DNA of 64,000 nt. Source: Alnus glutinosa. Lineage: Eukaryota > Streptophyta > Magnoliopsida > Fagales > Betulaceae. Below are positions 21,929 through 33,138 of the stretch, in pieces. The stretch's first letter is position 1; each line of letters begins with the position of its first letter. Under the pieces are notes generated by a model. It did not search any database. It was given only the letters and a program-made list of their open reading frames with translations, and was not told where the DNA came from. The DNA is taken from the NCBI RefSeq assembly GCF_958979055.1, contig NC_084889.1:10975261-11039260 (forward strand), read 5' to 3'. The translations under genes and the position numbers were made by a program.

Positions 21929-24900
21929 ATGGCAGATCCTAGCGCTATAGTGCCTTACCATGACCCATACGACGGCCCACTCGCCGAAAACATTCTAACT
22001 TTCATGGATGACGCCAATCCTACTCTTGCCGATGTATCGTACTCTTATCCAACATTGCCTCCATCTGAATTCGATCCCTTACAGGATCCGGTTACGTGGG
22101 ATATCTGTAATGAGTCTAATAATGAAGCGGGAACTTCTCAGGCTGGTCCGTCGGAGGTTCGCGCCGGAACTAGAAATACAGAGGGGCCGTATTTTGAATC
22201 ACAGAGCGCACGTGATTGGAATATGAGGCCGCTTTCTGTCTGGCCGGTTGCTCCGATCCCATATAATTGTAGTTGTTGCCAAGTGCTCAGGGAAATAATT
22301 TATACCAATGGTACTAATTCCATGGCATATTAACTTGTTTTGAGTTGGGGTTTTGGACATTTTTGATCCAGTAATCACTGAATTCTTTTCATATCCTGGT
22401 GGTAGGGACCATTACCAAGAAACTTGAGATTCATGGAAGACTCGGTATGATCTGTCATGCTATTCTTCAGAATCTGCAAAATGTCAACGTGAATTCTTCA
22501 AGCAATCAATATCAAATGTTTGAGTAAGATTTTCGTTCCCCCCCCCCCCCCCACTTAAAAAATCAACGAAGATTGCGTAAATATGGCCGGTTATGGGCGG
22601 GAAGAAAGTTATTATTCTAGTTTGTTTAAGTCATGGCCTTTTGTTGACTTTTGATTAAAAAATAATAATAATAATTACAATTAATGGGAGTCAAACCAAA
22701 TTGCATGCATGCATATAAGCATTGATTTTATTTATTTTTATTTTTTGGTTTCTGATCGTTAAATTTTATTCAGTTTTTGCAAGAAAAGCATAGAAGATGT
22801 GAAGCAGTTTTTAGTGAACTATTGTGTGGAGCAAAAACTAGCGGGGTATGTTATGGTGCAAGATCCGCTAGCAATTTTTTATGAAGCCCTCTGTGTTGGA
22901 CTGGACTGGGATGAAGACCCGCTTCCTGATGACTTTTTCCAACTATCCCCAACGAATTCAGGTAATTGGTTTGTTCCACTGCCATTTTTTTTTAGTCTAA
23001 ACGGGGAAAAGGGTTACATGGAAACCAAAAACCGAGCATGATAGACTCCCTGACAACATACCCAAATGAGACGATGCCGGAAATAAGAAATGGGTCCATA
23101 AAGGATCACAAATAAACCATATACGACCCGGTATATATAGTTATTTCGTCATTGATATGTTTGTCACTTAAGCAATCCGATTGCTTTATGATTGATTCAG
23201 TAATTGTTTTTTCGCATGTTGCAAATGCCCCCTTTTTTTTTTTTTTTTTTATGAGCTTTCATTGTTTAAATTTCAGAAGGAGCACGTCAAATGGTAATGG
23301 ATGATCCAGATGCCGAGAATGAGAGAGAGAGGACACCTAGGGTTTCCCTTGCTGCACAGGTTGTTGCTACTCCCTCTCTTTAATACATATATAGATATAT
23401 AAATTGAGTAATATTATATACCACACCACTATATATTCCCGTATGCTGACGTGGTATTGTATATATCATTATTCATATAAATTTTAGTTAGTGAGGACAT
23501 ATGATATAAGAATTGTTGAAATAAATATATGAAATAGAAAATATATGTGAAAGAGAGAGCGGAAGAGAAAGAGTGGAAATATATTAAGGACTACATTGTA
23601 TTGAGTAGTGTTATTTCTAACATATTACAAGAGACCTCTATATATAGAGAGGCTAAGAGTAGTGACCAAGAAACCCTAAAGTATTTAAGGTAGAAAATAA
23701 ATCATAATAGGAAAGACAATAATATATTCTAACATCCCCCCTCAAACTCAAGGTGGAAGATTCTGAAATCTTGAGTTTGAAATTAAAAGCCGAAGTACTC
23801 GATGGTTGGATCAAAACGGTGCCGGCGAGAAAGGTTGAAAGTGACGGCCAGGGAACGGAGACTAGCCGTTAATCCCATGAGGGGCCAAGCCGCAACTGAC
23901 AATGATGGTCGAAGAACGAAAACTAGCTGTCAATCCTGTGAAGGGCCTAACCACATTGTGCCAAAAGGTTGAAGGAGACGGTCGGAGAACGGAGAATATC
24001 CGTTAATCCCATGAGGGGCCTAATCACAACTTACAATGATGGTTGGAAACAGAAATTAGCAATTAATCATGTAAAGGGTCTAACCATATTGTGCCATGTT
24101 TCGCAAATTATTGAGCCATCGATCACAACATAATAGGCCAACAAAAAAAAACCAAAAGAGGGATTTTTTTTTTTTTTTTTTTTAGAGCGGAGAGTGGCGG
24201 CACGTGGAGGCTCCGATGGTGGAGATCGAGGCAGATCTGGAATCTGCGGCGCCGGATCTGCCTATTGGCAGGGCCACGGATGTCGTGCTCGGAGCACAGC
24301 GGCGCGTGGGCGCGTGGGCCAGAAGGCTCGATGCTGTGCTCTGCGCGTGGCGGCGCGTGGATCGTCCGATCGGAGGTTTCTGGATGTCTCCAGAATTCTG
24401 AGTGGCCGATCTATGCAAAGGCGTTGCAAAAGGGATGATCGGACCACTGGATCGATGGGAAGCAGCGCAGCGGAGCGGGAGTGCGTGAAGAAGCAATCCA
24501 GAACTTCAGACAGCGCGTGAAAGCGCGTGAGTTGTCTGATGGAGACGTTCTGGACGACTCTGGAGAGCCCTACGGCGGATCTACAGATTGCTGCTATCAC
24601 GGAGGGAATTGGCCTAGTGTGATAGCAGCAATCTGGAGATTGCTGCTATCTCCGATCACTTTTCCGGCGACTTTCCTGGATATTAAAAAAAAAAAAAAGG
24701 GGGGGGAATTGGCCTAGTGTGGAGGCGCGTGGCAGCACATGTAGAAAGGTGGGATGGCACATGGAGGCCCGTGCGGCTGTCGGCGGCGGCAGATCTTCTC
24801 CAGATCATAAGATCTGTACCTTGTAGACCTGATTCTGGGATTGGTTTTCCAGATGTGGCTACGATGAAGGCGTGGAAGAAACTGACAGCAATTTTAAAAG

Positions 24901-25925
24901 CGTGAGGCGATGTGCGGACGACTGAAATTATGAGACAGCCGTAGAGCACGTAAAGGACGCCTGGAAACATCACGGACGTTTATTGAAGGCCATAGGAAAG
25001 TGGCTCTGATACCATGTTGAAATAAATATATGAAATATAAAAAATATGTGAAAGAGAGAGCGGAAGAGAAAGAGCGGAAATATATTAAGGACTACATTGT
25101 ATTGAGTAGTGTTATTTCTAACATATTACAAGAGACCTCTATATATAGAGAGGCTAAGAGTAGTGACCAAGAAACCCTAGAGTATTTAAGGTAGAAAATA
25201 AATCATAATAGGAAAGATAATAATATATTCTAACAAGAATAAATGTTATTCTTCATACAGATTTATGACACTCATATCACACCGTATTTATACTTTTGTT
25301 TTTTTAAATGGCTGATATGAAAAACTACTTAAAACACTAAAATTGTCAAGTAATGTGATATAATTATAATAAATAAGTGTGAAGAACAGCCTCCAGTATA
25401 TACATATATTGCAAATTCAATTTTTCGATTTTTTTTTTTTTTTTTTTCTAACATAGTTACTTCTATTGTGGTGTGGAGTAGTGCAGAGGGAAAGAGCAGG
25501 AAAGTTGACGTTGAACGAAGTCGGCCGTTACTTCCATCTTCCTATTGAAGAGGCTGCTAGGAGGATGAAATTATGCCCCACTGTTCTCAAGAAGATATGC
25601 CGAAGATATGGAATGAATCGATGGCCCCACAGAAAGGTTTGTGTCACTCAATTTCTTCTCACTGCTCATTTTTTTTTAAAAAAAAAATAAAATAAATAGT
25701 TTAATTCGTACTCATATTTGTTGGTGGACGCAGGTTAAAAGCATTCAAAGGCAAATATCGAGTTTGACGGCAAGTCTAGATTCAAATAACGCAGAGGCAA
25801 GGGCAAATGCTCAAGCTGAAATTGATAGGCTTCAACAAGAGCTGACCAACGTTTGTGCCGGGGTGGTCTCAAGAGGATCACCTGAAGAACATAATTATGC
25901 GCTTAGATCAGCTAGGCCAGACTAA
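21929..25925 (+). CDS. RWP-RK domain transcription factor (RKD-type)
   Basis: Six exons: 21929-22310, 22406-22523, 22774-22961, 23277-23359, 25487-25636 and 25734-25925. Phases close to 370 residues. The N-terminus is acidic and low-complexity (a possible activation region), followed by a Cys-rich segment CSCCQVLREI (about 110-120) and KLEIHGRLGMICHAIL. The RWP-RK domain occupies about 262-313, with YFHLPIEEAARRMKLCPTVL, KKICRRYGMNRWPHRK and SIQRQI. Here the hallmark RWPxRK reads RWPHRK. A helical, probably coiled-coil segment follows (ISSLTASLDSN to LQQELTNV). RWP-RK proteins bind DNA; RKD members act in egg-cell and embryo gene control and NIN-like members in nitrate response. The short length and lack of a PB1 domain favour the RKD group. 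Intron 4 is enlarged by an LTR element at 23514-25235. Confidence 0.88.
23514..23734 (-). repeat. LTR (3' LTR of minus-strand element)
   Basis: This 221-base LTR begins and ends with the TG...CA inverted dinucleotide. Read on the minus strand it follows the polypurine tract and is therefore the 3' LTR. The outer base abuts the AGAAT target duplication. Confidence 0.9.
23850..24110. repeat. Degenerate 67-base tandem repeats inside the LTR element
   Basis: About four tandem units share the pattern AATCCCATGAGGGGCC, a short AC-rich spacer, then ACAATGATGG or CACATTGTGCC. The copies of AATCCCATGAGGGGCC near 23871 and 24005 are 134 bases apart, two periods of 67. They lie next to the polypurine tract. 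Confidence 0.6.
25015..25235 (-). repeat. LTR (5' LTR of minus-strand element)
   Basis: This 221-base LTR is the same length as its partner. On the minus strand it is followed by TGGTATCAGAGCC (about 25014-25002), the initiator-Met tRNA primer site, which makes it the 5' LTR. Confidence 0.9.
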
Positions 25926-27019
25926 TTAATTAAGTCCCTTCCATTTTTGCGTTTCTGAGCGGATAATTAATTTTTCTTTTTGGTAATTATCTTGAGGCTG
26001 GTAGCAGTAGTACTGTTTGATATACCTAGTACTAGAGTACTTTATGAGTGGTGTACCTATAATGTATTCATTCGATCACATTGTTGGATTTTTATTTATT
26101 TATTTATTTTATTAAGAAATGCAACTTTTACGATCGTTTTGACGAAAAATATTTTCGAAAAAAAAGTTTTCTTATTTTGAGTGTTTGGCGTGGTGCAAAA
26201 TATTAATTTACCTGGTAATGTTTTGATCAATTGACCAAAAAAATTAATTTTCACGAAACATAAAATAGTTTACGCTTTTTATCAGTTGCGTAAATTATTT
26301 TTCACTGCTCTTTCACATCTCTAGACATGCAATTGAGAGAGAGCCTTTTATGGTGCTGACATGTCCAAGCAGGGTCTCAAACTACCTGGACACCTGCCCA
26401 GATAAAGTATTGAGCCCTATAAGGATTAACTCTCTTACAATTGTCTGCCCGAACTGCACGCAACATATGCAAACAATTTCTCTCTAGATCTCAGTCTCAT
26501 TCTCAAATGTCTTCTATTACTGCATTCTTTCTCCCTCCGCAACTTTCCTTCCGGCCATGTCTCTTTCTTTCCTCACAGTTAATCATTTTCAAGGTTTTAA
26601 AACAAAAAGTAACTACTTTTTTTTGGAAATTTTTGGGACAAAATATTTTATGGAGAAACAAAAGGGGCGTAAAATACTATTTGAGAATGTAAGAAAGAAA
26701 AAAACACGTAGATGCCATTTTGGCAGTTTGCTAAATTCCATTTTTTTTGTCACCCCTCATCTATAGCTACGTACTTATGGACCTTCATTGGCCCTTCAGT
26801 CAACTTCTATGTTAATTCCTTGGATAAGGTGGCGAAGTATGACAATTAAGAACCTAGGAACTGCCGGCTAGCTGCCTCTTGGTGTTATCATATTATAATA
26901 ATTGCTGAAGCAATGAACTATCGAGAAATGGTCGTGTATATATATATATATGATGGACATAATATAGCTAGCTAGAGACCTAATTAAATATTTACATCCT
27001 CGAAGTTTTCGTACGTTCC
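25926..27019. other. Intergenic region
   Basis: This spans the RWP-RK 3' UTR and the promoter side of the next gene. The part at 26130-26290 is repeat-like (short AT-rich inverted pieces with AAAATATTTTCG-type text common in MITE ends). A TA microsatellite lies at about 26936-26950. No gene is supported. Confidence 0.4.
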
Positions 27020-30000
27020 ATGGAAAAGTGTGGTCTGATTTTCCAGAAGAACATGAGAAGCCCTCAGACGACACGGGTGGGTGTGAAACAGGTGAAGCAG
27101 GAGTCATCGGAAGAGTGGGATGAAAGCATGCCTCTGCCCGGGGACGTCATTGAAGGAATTGCTAAGGATGATTCTGAGGAGTTGTTTGTGCCGGCCACGG
27201 CCAAGTCAGAGCTCAGGTCACAGCTTGGTAAGATTAAACAGCAGGGGGACGTGATATGGGTGAAGGTTAGAAGGGGTGACAGGGCAGTAAAGCTCCGGGC
27301 ACGTATCGTGCAAGAGAAGTTCTCAGTGCTCCATAAGAAGTTCACCATTAGAGCGGCTGAAGATGACAGGCATGTTGCGGTTTTAGGGGACTTGACCTTG
27401 GAACAATGCACGGAATTGCAAGGTACGTACGTAGGTTCTTCTCATTATAATTATTCAACCATTTTAGTTTGTTGGCATGCATTTTCTGCACTGAACCTTT
27501 TCCCGTGAGAATGCTGATCACTTACCACTGTTGCCAAATGACGAAATTGGAATAGATCGAACTTCCCCTCTATGTTTGGCTGGACTTTTTTGCAAAACAA
27601 GAAAATTGTCGGATGGTCCCCAGCTAGAGCCGAAGGCTCACTGTTGGTACAGTTTTCGGTATGGTAACGTGTCGCCTTATTTGCTCTTCATTCTCTACAA
27701 ACTTTAGGACTTTTAGGGAAACTTTCAATCTCATAACTTAGAGAGAGTGTCCGTTCATACCTGTTATGATCACCTTATTTATAGACTTACAAGAGTCCTT
27801 GAAGTATATTTGGAATTGGAGTCTTGAGCCACAGATCGTGCAGATTTTTACCTTATCTTTAATAAGTTTGAATTGAGTAGGACTCTTCCTTTTTCAAATG
27901 AACTCCACGTTGCTAGGGATCTGTTATCCTTTAAACTTGGGATACGGATCTGTTCCTCAAATCTTGGGATTTGATACTTCAATAGAACCTCCACAAATCT
28001 TGGACATAGAATCTTAACAGTTAACAAATGTTTATTTGCTGAAGATATATAAGAGGATAATCTTACAGCGCTCGCACTGACCACAACTTCGAGGTAGGAA
28101 CATCCGAGACATTTTGACTCCATACAAACTAAGAGATCTCGGCGTATTCCGCACTCTGTGGGGTCTTGAGTTCCGAGGTATCCAGTTCATTACGTCATGC
28201 CATAATCAGAAGTGCTTCAAGCACCGAACTGATTTATCCATAATAAGGATTGACAAACATCCGAGGTATCCAAACAGGTGTTATGACCGAGGTGATACAA
28301 CCGAGGTAACCTAGTATGGTTTGGATTGAGCTGAACTAATCAGGACGGGTCGGCCCGGGTCAAATACATGTTTTGAAACCCGAGTTGAATAGGGGGCCAT
28401 GTATTTTCGGGGCTAATTATTTCCCAACACTCTCCGATGCTTAAATTAACACTTTTGGGTGAATTTTCTAAGTATCGTAGCTAGCTGAAATATGAAAAGG
28501 AGATGTATCCAACACTGCGCAAGTCTTGGAATTAGGGGGAGATGACGTAGCTTTAGATGTGACTGGATGCCATGTGTCAACAAAGAGATGGTCTCTGTAC
28601 CCTTTGCAAGTAAGGCTTTGGAAGGGCAGGAGGCCTGATGTGACATGCTTTCTCCGATGTTTTGCGGCTCAAGGGAAGGTGATTTATGGTGTGATTGTTT
28701 TGAATATTATTTTGAATAATATTCTACTTTTTTTTTAAAAATAAATAATATTTAATTTAATTTTTTTAAATTTTTTCTTTCAAAGTCAAACTTCGTAATT
28801 CGCACAATAAACTTGAATAATATTCGGATTCAACACTCAAACGGACCATTAAATTTGCAGAACCTATTTACTAACATCTAATTATCAAGGTTGAATGATG
28901 TCGATTGCAACTAGCAATCATGGTATTTGGCCCTCTTATTGGGATATGAATGGTAATTATGAATAAGTATCAGAAGGGTGATCATGGACTGTGCGCCCTA
29001 ATTAGGGCCCCATTTAATAACCCCCATTCCCTTCCCTTTTTCTTATTTTCGTCTCTCTAAAAAAACATTAACTTTAAAACATTCTTAATATTTTTTACTT
29101 TTTATATCACATCAGAAATTTTTTATTATTATTATTTAAATAAAAAACCCACTACAATATAAATTTTTTTTCACTTTTCTGTACAAATTCTTTCTACTTT
29201 ATATCATATCAATCACTTTTTGTTTTCACTCAACAAAAAATTTCTCCAAATAAAAAAAAAAAGGAAAAGTGGGGGAGAGGAAATTATTAAACAGGGCCTA
29301 GGTAATAAGTTAGTGCTGAGTTTCGATTGTTTGAAAAGGCTTTACCCTCGGACCCCAAGTGCTGATGGGACATCGGTCTCATATAATCACCGTAGCTAGC
29401 CAAGGGTGCAACGCCCACACCTTGAAATTTCTGGGCATGAGATCTAGCCTGAATAGCTTCAATCTGTTAATGTAGATTTAATTAAGATTGCATGTGGACC
29501 CTCGTGGAATGTGTTGTTATTGAGGTCTTCGGCCTTTAATCTTAATCGAGGGTTTCGATTAGTTCTCGACTGACGGTTGGTTCAAGAAGGACTGATCGAG
29601 GGGCTTAGCTCTGATCGCAAAATGGGCCCTGATGAGCCTACTTCTCAAATAACAATCCGGTCTTGCTAGGCGGCCGACTCCCCAACATAGTTCGTGTTTA
29701 TTGTGAAAAATGGTATACTATAGTATCAAAAATTGCAATGAGAGAATAAAGTGGCCGGGCTGTTAGATTCCATGATAAAACAGTCCCTACAGTCGACTTT
29801 TTTTCTTTTCTTTTATGATTGTTTTGTCTCTGAAAAAAGTAGTGATGTTGCAGAAATGAGCAGAAGGGTCGTAAATGTGGACTGTTGGGGATTTAACAAA
29901 AGGGGAGTTAAGTACAATTGGAAGATGAAAGTGGGAACATACCTGCCAGACCAAAATGCTTCAATTGTTAGCTCCATACTATTCATGCCCCTGCAATTCG

Positions 30001-31561
30001 AGCACTGCATCGAGGCCACTACAGTCAGATGCATGGCCTGGTTTTCTGCAGCAGTTTCCTCTGGGGCTCCTCTGGTCTTTGTTAATATCCAAACAGAACA
30101 GACACTCAGCTCGGTATATATATATAATTCTTTAGTAAATTGTCAATGAAGTGGCAGATTAATTTCTCACTTTTCAATTTGTTTGTCTAAATGTTTTTCC
30201 TTTGAATTGAAGGAGAAAATTAATTCCACAGGGAGAGAAATAAGTCGGTGTAGGCAACAAAACAATACAAACGTCCAAAGAGTTCAAGGTATAAGACTAT
30301 GGTTTCTACCTGGAGTTGCTGAAGTTTCACTTGAATTGGTTCCTCAACAAGGGGAAATGCGGTTCGGAATGGAAATTAAACCAACAGAAGAGGTAATATC
30401 AAACTGCACCTTCAAATTTCAAGATTACTTCCAAAATAAAATAAAAAAGGGGAAAAATTCACCTAAATTTTTACTTGATTTGAACTAACTTCCTTAAAGT
30501 TAAAAAAAACTTTCAATTTAAACCATCGAACTTTCAATTTTTTACTATGTCTTCTTCTGTTAGAGTTTAGCGTTAAATCCTAACATATGTCTTGAAAATG
30601 ACTAAAATACCCTCTCTCTTTTTTTTGTTCATTTAATTCTTTTAAAAAAATTGGGTCTATGACCCGTGGGTCGCCTCCTTTTTTTTTCGTTTCAATTTTT
30701 TTTTTTTACTTTTTAAAAATTTTAATTTGAAATTAAGAGTAAATTTAAAAGTTTAAAAAAATTTCAGGGGCATAAAGGTCATTTTACCCTTTTTGTCTTC
30801 TGATTTAAAGTCAAATCTTAACGAATGAGGGACATTGCAAAAAATTAGAAGTTCCATTGTTTAAATTGAGAGTTTTTGAACTTTAAGAGTTAATTTAAAT
30901 TGAGTGGAAGTTTCTTCCCGAGTTTTGGGGACAAAATGGTTATTGTAAACTTCCAGCATGGAGAATGTTATGAAGAATTTTTTTAAGTGTATGGCTAGTT
31001 TGTTTCCCAGCGTGTTTCTGGAAAATTATATCTTCAGAGTCTAAGACTCTATTTTTTGTAGAGCGTGTTTGCTCTATTAGTTTTATGAATGAAATCAAAT
31101 CTATTATTTCCAAAAAAAATAAATAAATAAAATTGAGTGAAAGTTTAGAGGAGTTTTGCAAAGTTTTTCAATAAAAAAAAAAAAAAAAAGTGATTAATTG
31201 TCTTATTTTTAATTTTGAAACATATCTACAGGGCTTTATCTATGTTTACTCGGTAACAAACGGTTTAGCTGCTGACCGCGCTGGGCTTGGGCACCTACGT
31301 GAAGAAGCAATAGCAACAGGATACCTTGTCGTGATCTCTCGATTAGAAGGCAAAAGTATTATGCCTTCAAACGCATGCTCTGATGGGCTTATACATTGTT
31401 GTGATCACAATGAAATTAGGGACACCCTCACTTCAGCAATCGCCCAAATGGATATAATTCAACTTCACATTATGGCTTGGCCTCATCAAACATGTCCCAC
31501 TAGTGCTGCACAATCCATGGCTGCTGCAAAACTCCGTCCTCCAAAAGAGTGTCAAATTTGA
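27020..31561 (+). CDS. Plant protein of unassigned family with PDZ-like C-terminus
   Basis: Four exons: 27020-27422, 29854-30113, 30213-30392 and 31232-31561. Phases close to 390 residues; an internal ATG at 27053 is an alternative start. I do not recognise a named family. The N-terminal half has a charged region ([14 protein letters not shown]), then [18 protein letters not shown] and [20 protein letters not shown], beta-rich text. The C-terminal part (about 282-365) has the shape of a PDZ module: a first strand [11 protein letters not shown], a helix-like [14 protein letters not shown], a strand [14 protein letters not shown], a helix [11 protein letters not shown] and a last strand [12 protein letters not shown] modules bind C-terminal peptides. 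No signal peptide or membrane span is evident, so a soluble intracellular protein is likely. Intron 1 (2.4 kb) contains a MITE. Function is unknown. Confidence 0.75.
29003..29300. mobile_element. hAT-like MITE in intron 1 of PDZ-like gene
   Basis: The ends are inverted: the left begins TAGGGCCCCATTTAATAA; the right, read inversely, begins TAGGCCCTGTTTAATAA. The roughly 300-base interior is AT-rich and non-coding. Termini of TAGGGCC-type with this size are typical of hAT-derived MITEs. An 8-bp target duplication is not recognisable, so the class is tentative. Confidence 0.5.
30440..30935. repeat. Inverted-repeat repeat in intron 3 of PDZ-like gene
   Basis: Text near 30457-30535 (acttgatttgaact..., then tttcaatttaaaccat) is matched in inverse orientation near 30855-30930 (ttaaattgagag... 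and ttgagtggaagtttcttccc). The interior holds a GC-richer GACCCGTGGGTCG motif (about 30661). It resembles the Mutator-like foldback repeats elsewhere in the window but is degraded. Confidence 0.35.
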
Positions 31562-33138
31562 GAACTGTTCGCACCAATAAATTCCTTGGCCTCCCAAAAT
31601 CAATATCCCCATAAATGTCTTGTTATTCTCCGACTTTTTTGATCACATCAGATTAAGCATCTCTAATCCATTTCAAGTCCAATATAGGAGAGCAATGCTT
31701 AACCTTCACACAAAAAACACCATATGTGTGTTTGATAAACCTTTTTAGCATGTATTTCTTTTTGTGTTTTAGTTGAAAAAGTGTTTTGAAGTGATGTAAA
31801 AGTGAAATGAGTTTTGAGTTTTTTGTGATGAAAGTTGTTTAGTAATGTTTTAACTTTTTTGGTAGAAAGATAAAAGAAAAGGGGAATGTGTAATGCCACG
31901 AGAAGTGTGAAGTTAATTACCAATTAATTAATTTCTTGAAAATTACAAAATATGTTGTCAAACACCAGCTAAGCCTAAACCCACTCGATTTTTTTTCCTT
32001 TTTCCTTTCTAAAAAAAAAAAAAAAAGTCGAACTCCTTTCTTCACAAAACAGAAATTAGCTACAAACTGCTTTGTAGCTAATTCCTACAATTCAGTCTTA
32101 ATAAAATGACAAACATAAATTTTCTACAAACTGGTTTGTAGGAAATTTTATACAAACCATATCTAAGATTGACATGTAATAAGCAAATAAAAATTTCCAA
32201 CAAACCGGCTTGAAAGAAATTTTCTACAACCCACATATAAGAGTGACATGTATTCTGTAAGCATGTGAGAATCACATGTTTTTTTTTTTTATTAATCCTA
32301 TTAAAAAAAACACGTGAGAAGCACATGCCGTTAAAAGAGCATGTGCTTCTCACATGTCAATTTTAAATATAGTTTGTATGGAATTTTATAGGTTTATAGG
32401 AAATTTTTGTCCTAAAATGACATTAACAAATAGCTTTCTTTACTTTTCATTAAAAATAAATAAAAAATCAAAACTTCTTTTATTTTTACATCGCATAACT
32501 TTTTTTTTTTTTAATCTTTTATCCTCTCAAATACACCATTAATAAACTATCTACTCAATATTAAATTTAACTCTTGTAAGTTGTAAGTAATATTCTCTAA
32601 ATGTAAAAGTCCAAAAAGTGAAAGTTAAAGATTTTTGAATGTTATTTCTCTTTCATATTTTTTTCTTATTTCCTCTCTATCAAAGTAAATTTTTAATGCA
32701 AAGAGTTCAAAATGTTGGTTTCATCAATAAAATAGATTATTTAGTTAAAGTAGAGCAAATTTTAGAAAGTTTGATATTTAGTAGTTTTGAAAAATGGCGA
32801 GCTAAATCAAATAAAGTATATTTTTGAAGTTAAATTTAAAGAAATTTTGAAGAATTCAAGATGAATACTTTGAGCCAACTATTGGCATGTTTGGGTAGCA
32901 TATTATTTTTTAAAAACATGTTTGGGTAGGCTTTTAAAATTCAAATTATACTCAAATTTTATCAATTTTTTTTTTTTAAATTTTGTCTCAAATTTTTTAA
33001 CCTACTCAAACATAATTTAAAAATAAAATAAAATTGGTATTTACAATTTTAAATATTAAAAAAAATCACATATCAAATGAGCCGACATCCATGATCCAAC
33101 TCTAAAAGTGTCTCTTCGAGTCGCAACTCAAAACAAAC
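31562..33138. other. Intergenic repeats between PDZ-like and PPR genes
   Basis: About 31724-31966 is bounded by GTGTTTGATAAAC and GTTGTCAAACAC, hAT-type inverted termini, with an AT-rich interior. About 32050-32410 is a foldback tract with several inner inverted pieces, for example GCATGTGCTTCTCACATG matched by GTGAGAAGCACATGC. About 32640-32880 is AT-rich repeat text also seen near 20930-21120. No gene is supported. Confidence 0.45.

Larger units (their letters stand above)
23514..25235 (-). mobile_element. Non-autonomous LTR retrotransposon in RWP-RK intron 4
   Basis: Two direct repeats of 221 bases (23514-23734 and 25015-25235) differ at about five positions by eye. They are flanked by the 5-bp target duplication AGAAT (23509-23513 and 25236-25240). 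On the minus strand the LTRs run TGTTAGAATA to ATTTCAACA; the 5' LTR (25235-25015) is followed at once by the primer-binding site TGGTATCAGAGCC. A polypurine tract GAGGGGGGA precedes the 3' LTR. Short LTRs of this form are common in Copia-type elements. The 1.28-kb interior encodes no gag or pol, so movement would need enzymes from elsewhere. The high LTR similarity implies recent insertion. Confidence 0.92.

Noticed and set aside
24182-24973. Several open frames on both strands inside the LTR element
   Set aside because: GC-rich interior gives chance open frames; none resembles gag, protease, integrase or reverse transcriptase.
28526-28738. 70-codon plus-strand open frame in intron 1 of the PDZ-like gene
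   Set aside because: Including it would break the exon 1 to exon 2 phase match, and it has no family resemblance.
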